Source: Caenimonas koreensis DSM 17982
GTDB taxonomy: Bacteria > Pseudomonadota > Gammaproteobacteria > Burkholderiales > Burkholderiaceae_C
Reading direction: 5' to 3'
Length of the DNA stretch: 64,000 nucleotides
NCBI RefSeq assembly: GCF_009646335.1
Contig: NZ_WJBU01000003.1
Span: 1 to 64,000, forward strand
The position numbers were made by a program, and so were the translations under genes. The notes beneath the pieces are model-generated. The model was not told the origin of the DNA and did not search any database. It saw only the letters and a program-made list of their open reading frames with translations. This document shows positions 7,888-17,083 of the stretch, one piece after another. Position 1 is the stretch's first letter. Each line of letters opens with the position of its first letter.

Positions 7888-9591
7888 GTGAGTCAAACCA
7901 GCGACAACTATGCGCAGATGCATGCAGCCTTCGGCTGGAAGGTGCCTGAGTACTTCAACATCGCGCAAGCCTGCTGCGCGCGCTGGGCGAGCCAGCCCGA
8001 TGCGATCGAGCGCACGGCGATTCGCGCGCATGGCACGGCGGCAGGCACTGAATTTCTCTCCTATCTGGAACTGCAGGTGCGCGCCAATGCACTGAGCCAC
8101 TTGCTGGTGACGCTGGGGGTCCAGCGCGGGGACCGCGTGGCGGTGGTGATGCCGCAGCGCTTTGAAACAGCGATTGCCTACATGGCGATTTTCCAGATGG
8201 GTGCAGTGGCGATGCCGCTGTCGATCCTGTTCGGGCCTGAGGCGCTTGAATATCGTTTGCAAGACAGCGAAGCGGTGGTGGCGATCTGCGACGAGCAGTC
8301 GGTGGTGAACCTGCAGGAAGTGCGGGGGCGCTGTGCGCACTTGCGCACGTTGATCGGTGTGGGCGATGCTGGTGCGAAGGCCGATGTGCCTTACGAAGCT
8401 GCGTTGGCCGGACAGCCCACCCGGTTCGAAGCCGTGAAGACGAAGGCAGACGAAGGCGCCGTGCTGATATACACGAGCGGCACGACCGGCCCGCCCAAGG
8501 GAGCGTACCTGGCGCATCGCGCCATCATCGGCAATTTGCCGGGCTTCGTGTGCAGCCAGAACTGGTTCGGCTTTGCGCATTCGCCCAACAGCGATGCCGT
8601 GTTCTGGTCGCCTGCGGACTGGGCGTGGACGGGCGGCTTGATGGATGCGCTGCTGCCTTCGCTGTACTTCGGCAGGCCCATCGTTGCGTACAACGGCCGC
8701 TTCAGCCCGGAGCTGGCTTTCACGCTCATGCAGGAGCATGGCGTGACGCACACGTTCCTGTTCCCGACGGCACTCAAGGCGATGATGAAGGCCTACCCAC
8801 GCCCGCGCGAGCACTTCCGCTTGCAGTTGCAAGCGATGATGAGTGCGGGTGAAGCAGTGGGCGATGCCGTGTTTGCCTATTGCCAGGAACAGCTCGGCAT
8901 CACCGTCAATGAAATGTTCGGCCAGACCGAGATCAACTACATCGTCGGCAATTGCGCGATGAATGGCGACACATCACGCGGCATTGGCTGGCCCGCGCGG
9001 CCCGGCAGCATGGGTCGGCCCTATCCGGGGCACCGCGTGGCGGTGATCGACGATGAAGGCAATGAGTGTGAGGTGGGTGTGCCTGGCGATGTGGCGTTGA
9101 ACCGCTTCGACGTGCATGGCGACCCCGACCCGATCTTTTTTCTCGGCTACTGGAAGAACGACACCGCCACGCGCAACAAGTTCACCGGCGACTGGTGCCG
9201 CACGGGCGATCTCGCCACGCGTGATGCCGATGGCTACCTCTGGTACCAAGGCCGTGCAGATGACGTGTTCAAGGCGGCGGGCTATCGAATCGGGCCCAGC
9301 GAAATCGAGAACTGCCTGGTCAAGCATCCGGCAGTGATCAATGCCGCCGTTGTGCCCAAGCCGGACAAGGAGCGCGGCGCGGTGGTGAAAGCTTTTGTGG
9401 TGCTCGCGCCGGGATTTGCCGGCAACGATGAACTCGTCGCGCAACTGCAGGCGCACGTGAAGGGCAAGCTCGCACCCTACGAATATCCGAAAGAGATCGA
9501 GTTCATCGACGCGCTGCCGATGACCACCACGGGCAAAGTTCAGCGCAAGGAATTGCGCCTGCGCGAGGAAGCGAAGGCGAGGGCCGCGTAG
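7888..9591 (+). CDS. Acyl-CoA synthetase (AMP-forming)
   Basis: Activates a carboxylic acid to its acyl-CoA through an acyl-adenylate. The 567-residue length and order of motifs match the ANL superfamily: YTSGTTGPPKG (about 194), NEMFGQTE (about 340), the hinge region RTGDLATRDADGYLWY (about 437), and TTTGKVQRK with the catalytic Lys near 548. The sequence is closest in style to acetyl/medium-chain acyl-CoA synthetases, but chain length cannot be read from it. The start is GTG with a GGGGG run 8 bases upstream. The promoter must overlap the divergent hydrolase gene. Confidence 0.9.
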   Translation: MSQTSDNYAQMHAAFGWKVPEYFNIAQACCARWASQPDAIERTAIRAHGTAAGTEFLSYLELQVRANALSHLLVTLGVQRGDRVAVVMPQRFETAIAYMAIFQMGAVAMPLSILFGPEALEYRLQDSEAVVAICDEQSVVNLQEVRGRCAHLRTLIGVGDAGAKADVPYEAALAGQPTRFEAVKTKADEGAVLIYTSGTTGPPKGAYLAHRAIIGNLPGFVCSQNWFGFAHSPNSDAVFWSPADWAWTGGLMDALLPSLYFGRPIVAYNGRFSPELAFTLMQEHGVTHTFLFPTALKAMMKAYPRPREHFRLQLQAMMSAGEAVGDAVFAYCQEQLGITVNEMFGQTEINYIVGNCAMNGDTSRGIGWPARPGSMGRPYPGHRVAVIDDEGNECEVGVPGDVALNRFDVHGDPDPIFFLGYWKNDTATRNKFTGDWCRTGDLATRDADGYLWYQGRADDVFKAAGYRIGPSEIENCLVKHPAVINAAVVPKPDKERGAVVKAFVVLAPGFAGNDELVAQLQAHVKGKLAPYEYPKEIEFIDALPMTTTGKVQRKELRLREEAKARAA

Positions 9592-9672
9592 GCCTTCTGG
9601 CGCGTGATGCGTGATGCGGGGGGGAATTCGATTATTCTGCGCATCCACTCCAACGCTTGCGGTTCATCTTCC

Positions 9673-10734
9673 ATGCAAAAAATCCAACTCGGCACCAGCA
9701 GCCTGCAGGTCACGCCGATCTGCCTTGGCACCATGACGTTCGGCGAGCAGGTCGATGAACCCACGTCGCACGCCATTCTCAACAGGTCGCTTGAGCGCGG
9801 CATCAACTTCATCGACACCGCAGAGATGTATTCGGTGCCGACACGGCAGGAAACCTACGGCGCGACGGAAACAATCATCGGCAACTGGTTCGAGAAAAAT
9901 CCAGGTGCACGCAACAAGCTGGTGCTCGCGACCAAAGTTGCCGGCCCGTCGCGCGGCATGCCGTGGGTGCGTGCAGGCGAAGGCATGACGGCGGCCGACA
10001 TCATCGCGTCGTGCAACAACTCGCTCAAGCGCCTGAAGACCGACGTGATCGATCTCTATCAAATTCACTGGCCCGAGCGCAATGTGCCCGCGTTCGGCCA
10101 GCTGTACTACGACCCAACGAAGGAGCGCACCGTCACGTCGATTCATGAGCAGCTCGAAGCATTCGACCAGCTCGTGAAGGCAGGCAAAGTCCGCTACATC
10201 GGCTTGTCGAATGAGACGCCTTATGGCGTGCATGAATTCATCCGCCTGGCCGAGCAACACAACTTGCCGCGCGTGGCGACCGTGCAGAACGTGTATTGCC
10301 TGATCAGCCGCCATCTTGAAAATGGTCTGGATGAGACGATGAAGCGGCTCAACGTGTCGCTGCTCGCGTATTCGCCATTGGGCTTTGGTTTGCTCACGGG
10401 CAAGTATGACGAGTCGGGTGCTGAGGGCCCGGATGCGCCCAAGCTGGCGCGTCTGGGCAAGTTCGAGAGCGTGCGCAAGGGCCGCTGGGGCCGTGAGGAG
10501 GCGCTGGTGGCTGCGCGCAAGTACAACGCACTGGCACGCGCCAACGGCATGACGCCGACGCAGATGGCGCTGGCGTTCTGCTACACGAAGTGGCAAGTGG
10601 CGAGCACCATCATCGGTGTGACGAGCATTGCGCAGCTCGACGAGGACGTCGATGCATGGGGCACCACGCTGTCGCCCGAAGTGCTCGCGCAGATCGACGC
10701 GATTCGCAAGACGGATCGCGATCCGGCGCATTGA
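9673..10734 (+). CDS. Aldo/keto reductase, Tas-like
   Basis: A 353-residue NADP(H)-dependent aldo/keto reductase of the Tas subfamily. The catalytic residues are in place: Asp and Tyr in NFIDTAEMYS, Lys in LVLATKV, and His in DLYQIHWPER. The C-terminal cofactor loop has QMALAFCY and STIIGVTSIAQL. I start at the ATG at 9673 (MQKIQLG), the conserved N-terminus of the family; the ORF is open 23 codons further up without support. The natural substrate is unknown. It lies 81 bases after the acyl-CoA ligase on the same strand. Confidence 0.9.
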   Translation: MQKIQLGTSSLQVTPICLGTMTFGEQVDEPTSHAILNRSLERGINFIDTAEMYSVPTRQETYGATETIIGNWFEKNPGARNKLVLATKVAGPSRGMPWVRAGEGMTAADIIASCNNSLKRLKTDVIDLYQIHWPERNVPAFGQLYYDPTKERTVTSIHEQLEAFDQLVKAGKVRYIGLSNETPYGVHEFIRLAEQHNLPRVATVQNVYCLISRHLENGLDETMKRLNVSLLAYSPLGFGLLTGKYDESGAEGPDAPKLARLGKFESVRKGRWGREEALVAARKYNALARANGMTPTQMALAFCYTKWQVASTIIGVTSIAQLDEDVDAWGTTLSPEVLAQIDAIRKTDRDPAH

Positions 10735-10769
10735 GCGGCCCGCAAATCGCACCCCGCACATGGGTCAAT

Positions 10770-11543
10770 TCAAACGACCTGCTGCGGATCAGGGCGCCCA
10801 TGCGGCTCGCTCATCATTTGTAAAAAGCGGTGGTACGCGACCGGATCGGATTCGCTGACTTCGAAGTTGAGCTGGCGACGGGCGATGTCAAACACGTGCA
10901 TGCCCGACTTCGGTCCTTCGGTGACCTCTACCAGGACATGGTCTGCACGCGCATCACGCATATGCGCTTGTTGGCGCTCGCCGGCGTTGTTGATTACTAC
11001 GATCGCGGGGCGTTGGTCTTCGCGCAGAGCCATAAGCGCTGATATGCGAGCGAGATCCGACTCAGCCGGGTGGGGTGAGGTGCCCATGAGTGACTCGTTC
11101 GCGGCGACTCGGGCTTCTAGCCCTTTGGTATCCGCCTGGCATGGTCCATCGGTCTGATCCCATTCACTGAAGTCTTGACCCAACAGGAATTCGCCATTTG
11201 TCGCGTCGAAGCTATAGAGTTGGCCGTCGGCCAAGATCTCGACGGTGATGTCAAATCCGTCCATCGAATGGATCTTGACTGGAATCAAGTCGCCATCTGT
11301 GTCCTCAATGAAGGCGGGAGGCCGATCAGATTCGTTCCACGCAAGATGTCGCGCGGTTGTTTGGTAGTTGAGGTGTGGCGTCGTCTCATAGCTGCCAAGC
11401 AGATGCGCGGGTGGCCTTTGACGCAAGTAATCCGCTGCTATTTTTGCCAGGTCCTTTGGCAGAACGGTTGCAGACGTGATCGCGTTAGTGACTTCCTGCG
11501 GGGAAATCGGGACTTGTTGTTTGTTGCTTGCGATAGGCTCCAT
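10770..11543 (-). CDS. Hypothetical protein, lower-GC orphan
   Basis: A 257-residue predicted cytosolic protein that I do not recognise. There is no signal peptide or membrane segment. The first 60 residues are Pro/Ser/Thr/Ala-rich with no clear domain. Residues 80-125 have beta-rich character (IPVKIHSMDGFDITVEIL, QLYSFDATNG) and residues 180-235 look like a small alpha/beta unit. GC is visibly lower than in the neighbours and codon use is less biased, which suggests transfer or relaxed selection. There is no strong ribosome binding site. It stands alone between two plus-strand genes. No function is proposed. Confidence 0.55.
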   Translation of the reverse strand: MEPIASNKQQVPISPQEVTNAITSATVLPKDLAKIAADYLRQRPPAHLLGSYETTPHLNYQTTARHLAWNESDRPPAFIEDTDGDLIPVKIHSMDGFDITVEILADGQLYSFDATNGEFLLGQDFSEWDQTDGPCQADTKGLEARVAANESLMGTSPHPAESDLARISALMALREDQRPAIVVINNAGERQQAHMRDARADHVLVEVTEGPKSGMHVFDIARRQLNFEVSESDPVAYHRFLQMMSEPHGRPDPQQVV

Positions 11544-11715
11544 GAGTTGGTTCCGTGGTTTGCTCTAGGGGGCTCTGAGCAACTTCGTGGCACGCGCGTG
11601 CTTTAGGTTCCAATGCGGCACCGAAAAGGGCGTGGATTCCTGCGCAACGAACCGTTTGGCGGCGTTCACTTTCAACACTGCCCCTTTGGTAGCGGCCGAT
11701 GACAAAATGAAAGTC

Positions 11716-12207
11716 ATGGCAAAGAAAGACCACGTCAGCGAAACACCAGCCACAGCCTTCCTCAAGGCGAACGGTGTCGCATTCACCGAGCATCCGTATG
11801 AATACCTCGAACACGGCGGCGCGCAACACAGCGCGCAGGTGTTGGGATTCGATCCGTTCATGGTCGTGAAGACGCTCGTGATGGAAGACGAAAAGGCGAA
11901 GCCGCTGCTCGTGTTGATGCACGGCAATCGCACTGTGTCGACAAAGAATCTCGCGCGGCAGATCGGCGTGAAGTCGGTGGAGCCGTGCAAGCCCGAAGTC
12001 GCCAACCGGCACAGCGGCTACCTCGTGGGAGGCACTTCGCCGTTCGGCACGCGCAAGGCGATGCCGGTGTACGTCGAAGAGACGATCCTCGCGTTGCCGC
12101 GCATCCTGATCAACGGCGGCAGGCGCGGCTATCTCGTGGGCCTCGATCCGCTGGTGGCCCAACGCCTGCTCGACGCACAGGCTGTGAACTGCGCGCTGGC
12201 AGAATAG
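11716..12207 (+). CDS. ybaK: Cys-tRNA(Pro)/Cys-tRNA(Cys) deacylase YbaK
   Basis: Trans-editing enzyme that removes cysteine mis-charged on tRNA(Pro). The 163-residue protein matches the YbaK fold: VKTLVMEDE, the substrate-site Lys context, PVYVEETI, and ILINGGRRGYLVGLDP near the C-terminus. I start at MAKKDHVSETPA (11716); an ATG three codons earlier (11707) is possible, and the ORF is open upstream over low-complexity sequence with no family similarity. It precedes plsY by 37 bases on the same strand. Confidence 0.9.
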   Translation: MAKKDHVSETPATAFLKANGVAFTEHPYEYLEHGGAQHSAQVLGFDPFMVVKTLVMEDEKAKPLLVLMHGNRTVSTKNLARQIGVKSVEPCKPEVANRHSGYLVGGTSPFGTRKAMPVYVEETILALPRILINGGRRGYLVGLDPLVAQRLLDAQAVNCALAE

Positions 12208-12244
12208 CGGCTCCATGTAGCGACTCCTGCCGGAGCCTCCTCGC

Positions 12245-12880
12245 GTGCAACAGCTCTATCCCCTCTTCGCCATCCTCGCCGCCTACCTGGTGGGCTCACT
12301 CGCCTTTGCGGTGCTCGTCAGCCGTGTGATGGGCCTGTCGGACCCGCGCACGTTTGGCAGCAAGAACCCCGGTGCCACCAACGTGCTGCGTTCAGGCAGC
12401 AAGCCCGCTGCGGCGATCACGCTGCTGCTCGACGCGCTCAAGGGCATGGTGCCCGTGTTGCTCGTGAAGTTTTTTGGCGCGCCTTACGGCATGGAAGAAG
12501 GCACGATGGCAGCAGTGGGGCTGGCCGCATTTGTCGGCCACCTGTGGCCCGTGTTCTTTCACTTCAAGGGAGGCAAAGGCGTTGCGACGTTCATCGGCGT
12601 CGTGTTCGGCATCAACGTGTGGCTGGGGCTGGCGACGGGCCTGACGTGGATCATCATTGCCGTGTTCTTCCGTTACTCGTCGCTCGCATCGCTGGTCGCA
12701 GCTGTGTTTGCGCCGGTGTACTACCTGCTCGGCGACCGCGCCGCCTGGTATGCCGATGCGCGCGTCGCGCTGGCACTGGCCGTGATGGCGATGATGCTGT
12801 GGTACCGGCACCGCGAGAACATCGCGCGCCTGCTCAAAGGCAAGGAATCGAGGCTGGGCGCCAGCAAGAAGGGCGCCTGA
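12245..12880 (+). CDS. plsY: Glycerol-3-phosphate acyltransferase PlsY
   Basis: Inner-membrane enzyme that moves an acyl group from acyl-phosphate to glycerol 3-phosphate, the first step of phospholipid synthesis. The 211-residue protein has several transmembrane helices, starting with the N-terminal segment FAILAAYLVGSLAFAVLV. The conserved loop motifs are SKNPGATNVLRSGSK and FKGGKGVAT. The start codon is GTG. It sits close after ybaK. Confidence 0.95.
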   Translation: MQQLYPLFAILAAYLVGSLAFAVLVSRVMGLSDPRTFGSKNPGATNVLRSGSKPAAAITLLLDALKGMVPVLLVKFFGAPYGMEEGTMAAVGLAAFVGHLWPVFFHFKGGKGVATFIGVVFGINVWLGLATGLTWIIIAVFFRYSSLASLVAAVFAPVYYLLGDRAAWYADARVALALAVMAMMLWYRHRENIARLLKGKESRLGASKKGA

Positions 12881-12899
12881 GCCGCCCGCCTGCGCGTCG

Positions 12900-13649
12900 T
12901 CAGCCGAGCACGATCACGCGCGCGCGCGGCACCGCGGTGTAGGGGTCGTAGCCGATCAGCCCTTCACGGAACGACGATTCCAGCGCCAGCGCCATGCGTT
13001 CGCGTTCTGCATCGTCGGCGGCGATCAGGCGCTCGGCAAGCTCCGGCTCCAGGCGCACGGTGATGGGTGTCGCCATCTCGTAGTCCGAGCTTTCATCACT
13101 GCGGATCGCCCATGAAATGGCCAAGGTGCCGGTCGGCAGCTGGATCGCCTGCGAGTGATGGGGGAACATGTGCCGCACCGACGCCCAGATCGCGGCACGC
13201 GCCACGTCGAGCCCTTCGGTTTCATGGCGCAGGTCTGAGGGCAGGCCGCTGCGCAACCACGCAATGGCGTGCTCCCGGGTGTCGAACACCTTCATGTGCG
13301 CTCCCTTGGAGCGCGCCACGCTTTCGCTGGTTCGGGTGATCTTGTCCGTGCGCACCACGGACGCGACATGCGACAGATGGGCCAGGCAGGTGGCAACCTG
13401 CTGCCCCAGCTGCATCTGGCCGGCCACGTGCACGTCGCCTTCGAGCTTGAGCAGGTCGAACAGGACGCGGCGGTCGCCGTGCTCCCGGCTGATCACGCCG
13501 ACACGGCGTATGAGTTCAAGCAGCTCCGGCAGGCCGACATATCCCGTCAGTGCGACTTCGAGGTGGTCTTTGCCGCGTGCAACACGTGCATGCATCGCCG
13601 AAGGAATCGGCAGTGACGACGGCCCTGTGTCGATGGCGATTTCATGCAT
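12900..13649 (-). CDS. STAS-like (SpoIIAA-type) protein with unknown C-terminal domain
   Basis: A 249-residue cytosolic protein. Residues 20-130 have the pattern of STAS/SpoIIAA-like domains: alternating strands and helices, VLFDLLKLEGDV in the position of the conserved loop, and a final helix before KVFDTREHAIAWL. Residues 145-249 form a second, unrecognised domain with PITVRLEPELAERL and a highly charged helix. No phosphorylatable Ser is evident in the STAS loop. The gene is tail-to-tail with plsY. It may act in signalling or membrane association, which is inference only. Confidence 0.6.
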   Translation of the reverse strand: MHEIAIDTGPSSLPIPSAMHARVARGKDHLEVALTGYVGLPELLELIRRVGVISREHGDRRVLFDLLKLEGDVHVAGQMQLGQQVATCLAHLSHVASVVRTDKITRTSESVARSKGAHMKVFDTREHAIAWLRSGLPSDLRHETEGLDVARAAIWASVRHMFPHHSQAIQLPTGTLAISWAIRSDESSDYEMATPITVRLEPELAERLIAADDAERERMALALESSFREGLIGYDPYTAVPRARVIVLG

Positions 13650-13718
13650 CGAGCCAACTGTAGCGCTCCGGCGTTGGAAGCAGCGCGCGCCTGTCGTTTT
13701 TCTTCCACGCCCGCAGGA

Positions 13719-14270
13719 TCAGTTCGGCGCTACCGGCGGTCGAGGCCACGCCTGCAGGTTGGCCGACATCACATCGCTGATGAACTGGGGCACATATTCA
13801 TCAGCGGTGCGCTGCTGGCCAGGCGACAGTTTGCTGTACAGCGCCTTGACCGCATCCGCCAGGCGCTCGGTTTGTGTGTAGATGTTGCTGGCCGCGGTGA
13901 GCTGCTGCTGGGCGACCTGTGGGCCACCGAAGATCTCCGACGCGGAGACAGCGCGCGGGCGCACCGGCGTGAACTCCAGCAGCGCGGCGCGAAGATCGTC
14001 CCACGCACGCACTTGTTCAGGCGCAAGGCCCAGGCGCCGCCGCAGGTCGTCCAGGCGCTGCTCAAGCGGCTCGGCGCGGACTGCGTCCCGGTTGCGCTCG
14101 ATGCGGCTGGTGATCGAGCCGTCATCGCCGCCGCGGCGCGGCCCGCCGGGGGTTCCGGAGCCTGCGCCCGCGCCGCCGTACTGGGCGTGGGCAGGCAAGG
14201 CAGCGAGCAGTGCGAGTGTTGTGCAGAGCGCTGCTCGCACGAGCTGGGTCACAAGTTGCGGGTGTTTCAT
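13719..14270 (-). CDS. LTXXQ-motif (Spy/CpxP-like) exported protein
   Basis: A 183-residue exported protein with signal sequence (TTLALLAALPAHAQ). A Gly/Arg-rich segment follows, then a helical region with two LTXXQ-like motifs, LGLAPEQVRAW and LSPGQQRTADEY, as in Spy/CpxP-type periplasmic chaperones. I start at MKHPQL (14270), directly before the signal sequence. It is divergent from the PhyH gene with 53 bases between. A periplasmic stress role is inferred from the motif only. Confidence 0.7.
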   Translation of the reverse strand: MKHPQLVTQLVRAALCTTLALLAALPAHAQYGGAGAGSGTPGGPRRGGDDGSITSRIERNRDAVRAEPLEQRLDDLRRRLGLAPEQVRAWDDLRAALLEFTPVRPRAVSASEIFGGPQVAQQQLTAASNIYTQTERLADAVKALYSKLSPGQQRTADEYVPQFISDVMSANLQAWPRPPVAPN

Positions 14271-14323
14271 CTCAGGGTTCCTGTTGAAGACGTGGATGTC
14301 GGTGGCAGGCACAATCTTTCGTC

Positions 14324-15148
14324 ATGGCCCGATTGTCTCCTGATGAAGTGCGCCGCTTTGCCGATGAAGGCTGGGTCAAGCCCGCATTTCGCCTGCCGCC
14401 AGTGCAGGTAGCGCACATGCGCACCGCGCTTGACGATCTGATTGCGCGCAACCCCGGTGTGCGTCCTGAAAAGCTCGTCTCTGCCCACGTCGAAGGCAGA
14501 GGCCGTGACGGCGACAACGGCGAAGGCGTGCGCGGCAGCGCAGCATTCCTCGAACTGGCGCGCGATGCGGCCATCGTCGAACTCGTGTCCGGCGTGATCG
14601 GTGACGACGTGATCCTGTGGGGCTGCCATGTGTTCTGCAAGCCGCCCATCGAAGGTTTTGAAACGCCCTGGCACCAGGACGGCCACTACTGGCCGATTCG
14701 CCCGCTTGCCACTTGTACGGTGTGGGTGGCTCTTGAAGATTCGAAGGCCGACAACGGATGCCTGCGCGTGATTCCTGGCTCGCACCTGCCGCGCAAGCTC
14801 TACGACCACCTGCATGAAGACCGCACCGACCTCACGTTGAATCAGCGCATGGCTGCGGGCACTTTCGATGAAGCGGCCGCCGCCGATGTCGAACTGGAAG
14901 CCGGCGAGATGTCGCTGCATGACGTGTACCTGATCCATGGGGCCAGGGCCAACACATCGACGCGCCGCCGCACGGGTGTTGCGCTGCGCTACATGCCATC
15001 GACGTCGCTCTTCGACCGGTCGCTCAAACCTGTGGACGGCAAGACCGGTGTGGCCGTGAAATTCGCGAATCGCCCGCTGTGGCTGCTTCGCGGCGTGGAC
15101 CGTTGCGGCGGCAACGATTTCGACATCGGTCATCACCGCGACACCTGA
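14324..15148 (+). CDS. Phytanoyl-CoA dioxygenase family protein
   Basis: A 274-residue Fe(II)/2-oxoglutarate-dependent oxygenase of the PhyH family. WHQDGHYW (about 115) gives the His and Asp iron ligands, LIHGARANT (about 203) the distal His, and the Arg in RTGVALRYMP binds 2-oxoglutarate. CLRVIPGSH is also typical. The family hydroxylates diverse small molecules or lipids, so the substrate cannot be assigned. It is the only plus-strand gene in its neighbourhood and ends 11 bases before the convergent RTX gene. Confidence 0.9.
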   Translation: MARLSPDEVRRFADEGWVKPAFRLPPVQVAHMRTALDDLIARNPGVRPEKLVSAHVEGRGRDGDNGEGVRGSAAFLELARDAAIVELVSGVIGDDVILWGCHVFCKPPIEGFETPWHQDGHYWPIRPLATCTVWVALEDSKADNGCLRVIPGSHLPRKLYDHLHEDRTDLTLNQRMAAGTFDEAAAADVELEAGEMSLHDVYLIHGARANTSTRRRTGVALRYMPSTSLFDRSLKPVDGKTGVAVKFANRPLWLLRGVDRCGGNDFDIGHHRDT

Positions 15149-15159
15149 GCCGCAAGCGT

Positions 15160-16929
15160 TCAGGACAGCGTGTATTCCAGGCCCGCCTGCGCCAGGCCCG
15201 TGAGGTTGACGTTGGCGAGGTTGTACGACGTGTCCGCGGCGAGCATGCCGAGATAGCCCTGCGAGTAGCCGGGCGTGTTCAGAATGTCGATGTATTGCTG
15301 GGCCACTTCTGCGCTCGGGTGGAAGCCCACGAGATTGAAGAACACGTGGTCAACAAACTGTGCGTTGCTATGTCCGCCTGCCTGGTTCGCAAAGAGGGTT
15401 GATGCGGCCGCCGCACTTGCCACAGCTTCGTAGCTCATGCCCGAATCGAGCATGGCGAGATACGTGCCCACCACGCCCTTGTCCTGCAAACCTGCCAGGC
15501 CGAACATGGCCGTGACCACCTTGGCCGCGATGCCCGCATTGCCATCGATGTCATAGGCCACCGATGTATTGGAGAACGTCAGACGCTCGACGGATTCGAG
15601 TGTGTCCTTGTCGACAGTTGCGTTCTCCTTGACGCTCAGGCCGGCGTCGCTCACCGTCACGGTGTAGGCCGACTTTGCACCTGTGTAAAGCGCGCGGTCG
15701 ATGCCGGTGCCGCCGTTGATCACGTCGCTGCCTGCGCCGCCGGAGATCACGTCATTGCCGCCGCGCGCCACGATGTAGTTGGCCGCGGCCGTGCCGGTGA
15801 GGGCTGCGTCCACGCCTTCAGTGCCGGCGATGATCGACAGGTTTTGCGGAGTCACCTCCTGGATGAAGCCGGAGCCGCCGCGGATGCCCGCGGCCAGCGC
15901 GCCGAGTTGCGCTTGCGTGTAGTAGCCGGTGTCGAGCAGGTGGGTGAGCAGGTCATGCGTGCCGGCATCCGGGAAAAAGCCTGCGACGTTGTGATAGACG
16001 AAATTCACGAAGTCGCTGTTCGAATGCGAGCCGGCTGCGGTCGCAAAACGATCTGAAGACACCGCAGCGCCAACAGCCTCTTCGACCGTCAGGCCGCCTT
16101 CGAGGAGTGCGAGGGTCTGGCCGAAGAGCGCGCCGTCGGCCAGGGCTGCCGTGCCGAACAGGGAAGCGACTGTTTCCACTGCGGCCAGGCCGTTGCCCTG
16201 AGAGGTGGTGACGAAGAAGCGGTTGGTGGCCGTCACGTAATCAGAGAACGTCAGGTGTTCGACGCCCGACAGCGTGTCCACGCCGTTGGTGGCGTGGGTC
16301 ACGACCAGGTTGTTGCCTTGCTGTGTGATGGTGAACTGGCTGGCTGCGAGGTCATAGAGCGCCGTGTCCAAGCCCGCGCTACCGTCGAGGCTGTCATTGC
16401 CCGAGTAGCCATAGAGGAAGTCGTTGCCATTGCCGCCAAGCAGTGTGTCGGCGCCACCGTCGCCTTCGAGGTAGTCATCGCCGTCCAGGCCCGTGAGCAG
16501 GTCGTCGCCCTGGGCGCCGACGAGTGTGTTGTTGTCGTTGTTTCCGGTGAGGGTGTCGTTGAAGGCAGAGCCGATTGCGCCTTCGATGCTGATCAGCGTG
16601 TCGTTGCCGTCGCCGCCGCTGGCGGTGTTCGTCATGAGGCTGACGTTGACGGGTGAAGGCGCTATGTCGTAGAGCGCCAGGTCGTTGCCGGCGCCGCCGC
16701 TGATCGTGTCGTCACCGGCGTCCCCACCTATCGAGTCGTCGCCATTCGCGCCCAGGAGCGTGTCGTTGCCGGCGCCGCCGTAGATCACGTCGTCGTCTTC
16801 GCCGCCATCAATCGAGTCGTCGCCGCCGGACCCTGACAGGGTGTCGAAGCCGGCAAAGCCGAAGATGGTGTCAGCAAGCGATGTGCCGCTGAGGTTGTCG
16901 TTGCCGTCGGTGCCGGGGAGAAATGCCAA
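15160..16929 (-). CDS. RTX calcium-binding protein with DUF4214-like repeats
   Basis: A 589-residue acidic, Gly/Asp-rich, probably secreted protein. The first ~200 residues carry many GGxGxDx nonapeptides (GGAGNDTLLG, GGNGNDFLYG) that form calcium-bound beta-rolls. The C-terminal half holds two similar units of about 110 residues containing FVNFVYHNVAGFFPDAG and FVDHVFFNLVGFHPSAE, resembling DUF4214. A further RTX patch lies between them. The start is TTG, chosen because AAGGAG lies six bases upstream; the longer ORF to 17067 adds non-RTX sequence with no ribosome site. RTX proteins commonly leave by a type I secretion system, but none is encoded here. It is probably cotranscribed with the small gene 154 bases upstream. 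Confidence 0.8.
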   Translation of the reverse strand: MAFLPGTDGNDNLSGTSLADTIFGFAGFDTLSGSGGDDSIDGGEDDDVIYGGAGNDTLLGANGDDSIGGDAGDDTISGGAGNDLALYDIAPSPVNVSLMTNTASGGDGNDTLISIEGAIGSAFNDTLTGNNDNNTLVGAQGDDLLTGLDGDDYLEGDGGADTLLGGNGNDFLYGYSGNDSLDGSAGLDTALYDLAASQFTITQQGNNLVVTHATNGVDTLSGVEHLTFSDYVTATNRFFVTTSQGNGLAAVETVASLFGTAALADGALFGQTLALLEGGLTVEEAVGAAVSSDRFATAAGSHSNSDFVNFVYHNVAGFFPDAGTHDLLTHLLDTGYYTQAQLGALAAGIRGGSGFIQEVTPQNLSIIAGTEGVDAALTGTAAANYIVARGGNDVISGGAGSDVINGGTGIDRALYTGAKSAYTVTVSDAGLSVKENATVDKDTLESVERLTFSNTSVAYDIDGNAGIAAKVVTAMFGLAGLQDKGVVGTYLAMLDSGMSYEAVASAAAASTLFANQAGGHSNAQFVDHVFFNLVGFHPSAEVAQQYIDILNTPGYSQGYLGMLAADTSYNLANVNLTGLAQAGLEYTLS

Positions 16930-17030
16930 GATGCGCTCCTTGCTACTGCCAATCGATGTTCGCGGCCGGCTATGCGCCGGGGCGGGGCGATTCTGCCTGA
17001 CGAAGGTAAACGCGGGGTGAAGCCGCTGTC

Positions 17031-17068
17031 CTTGCCCGCCGCCGGCAACAGGGCCGGCAGCGGGCAAG
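17031..17068 (-). other. Strong intercistronic hairpin before RTX gene
   Basis: CTTGCCCGC-c-GCCGGC pairs with GCCGGC-a-GCGGGCAAG (one mismatch, about six-base loop). There is no T-run on the minus strand, so it is more likely an mRNA-stabilising or processing hairpin between the 86-residue ORF and the RTX gene than a terminator. Confidence 0.5.
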
Positions 17069-17083
17069 CGCGGACATCAGGGG

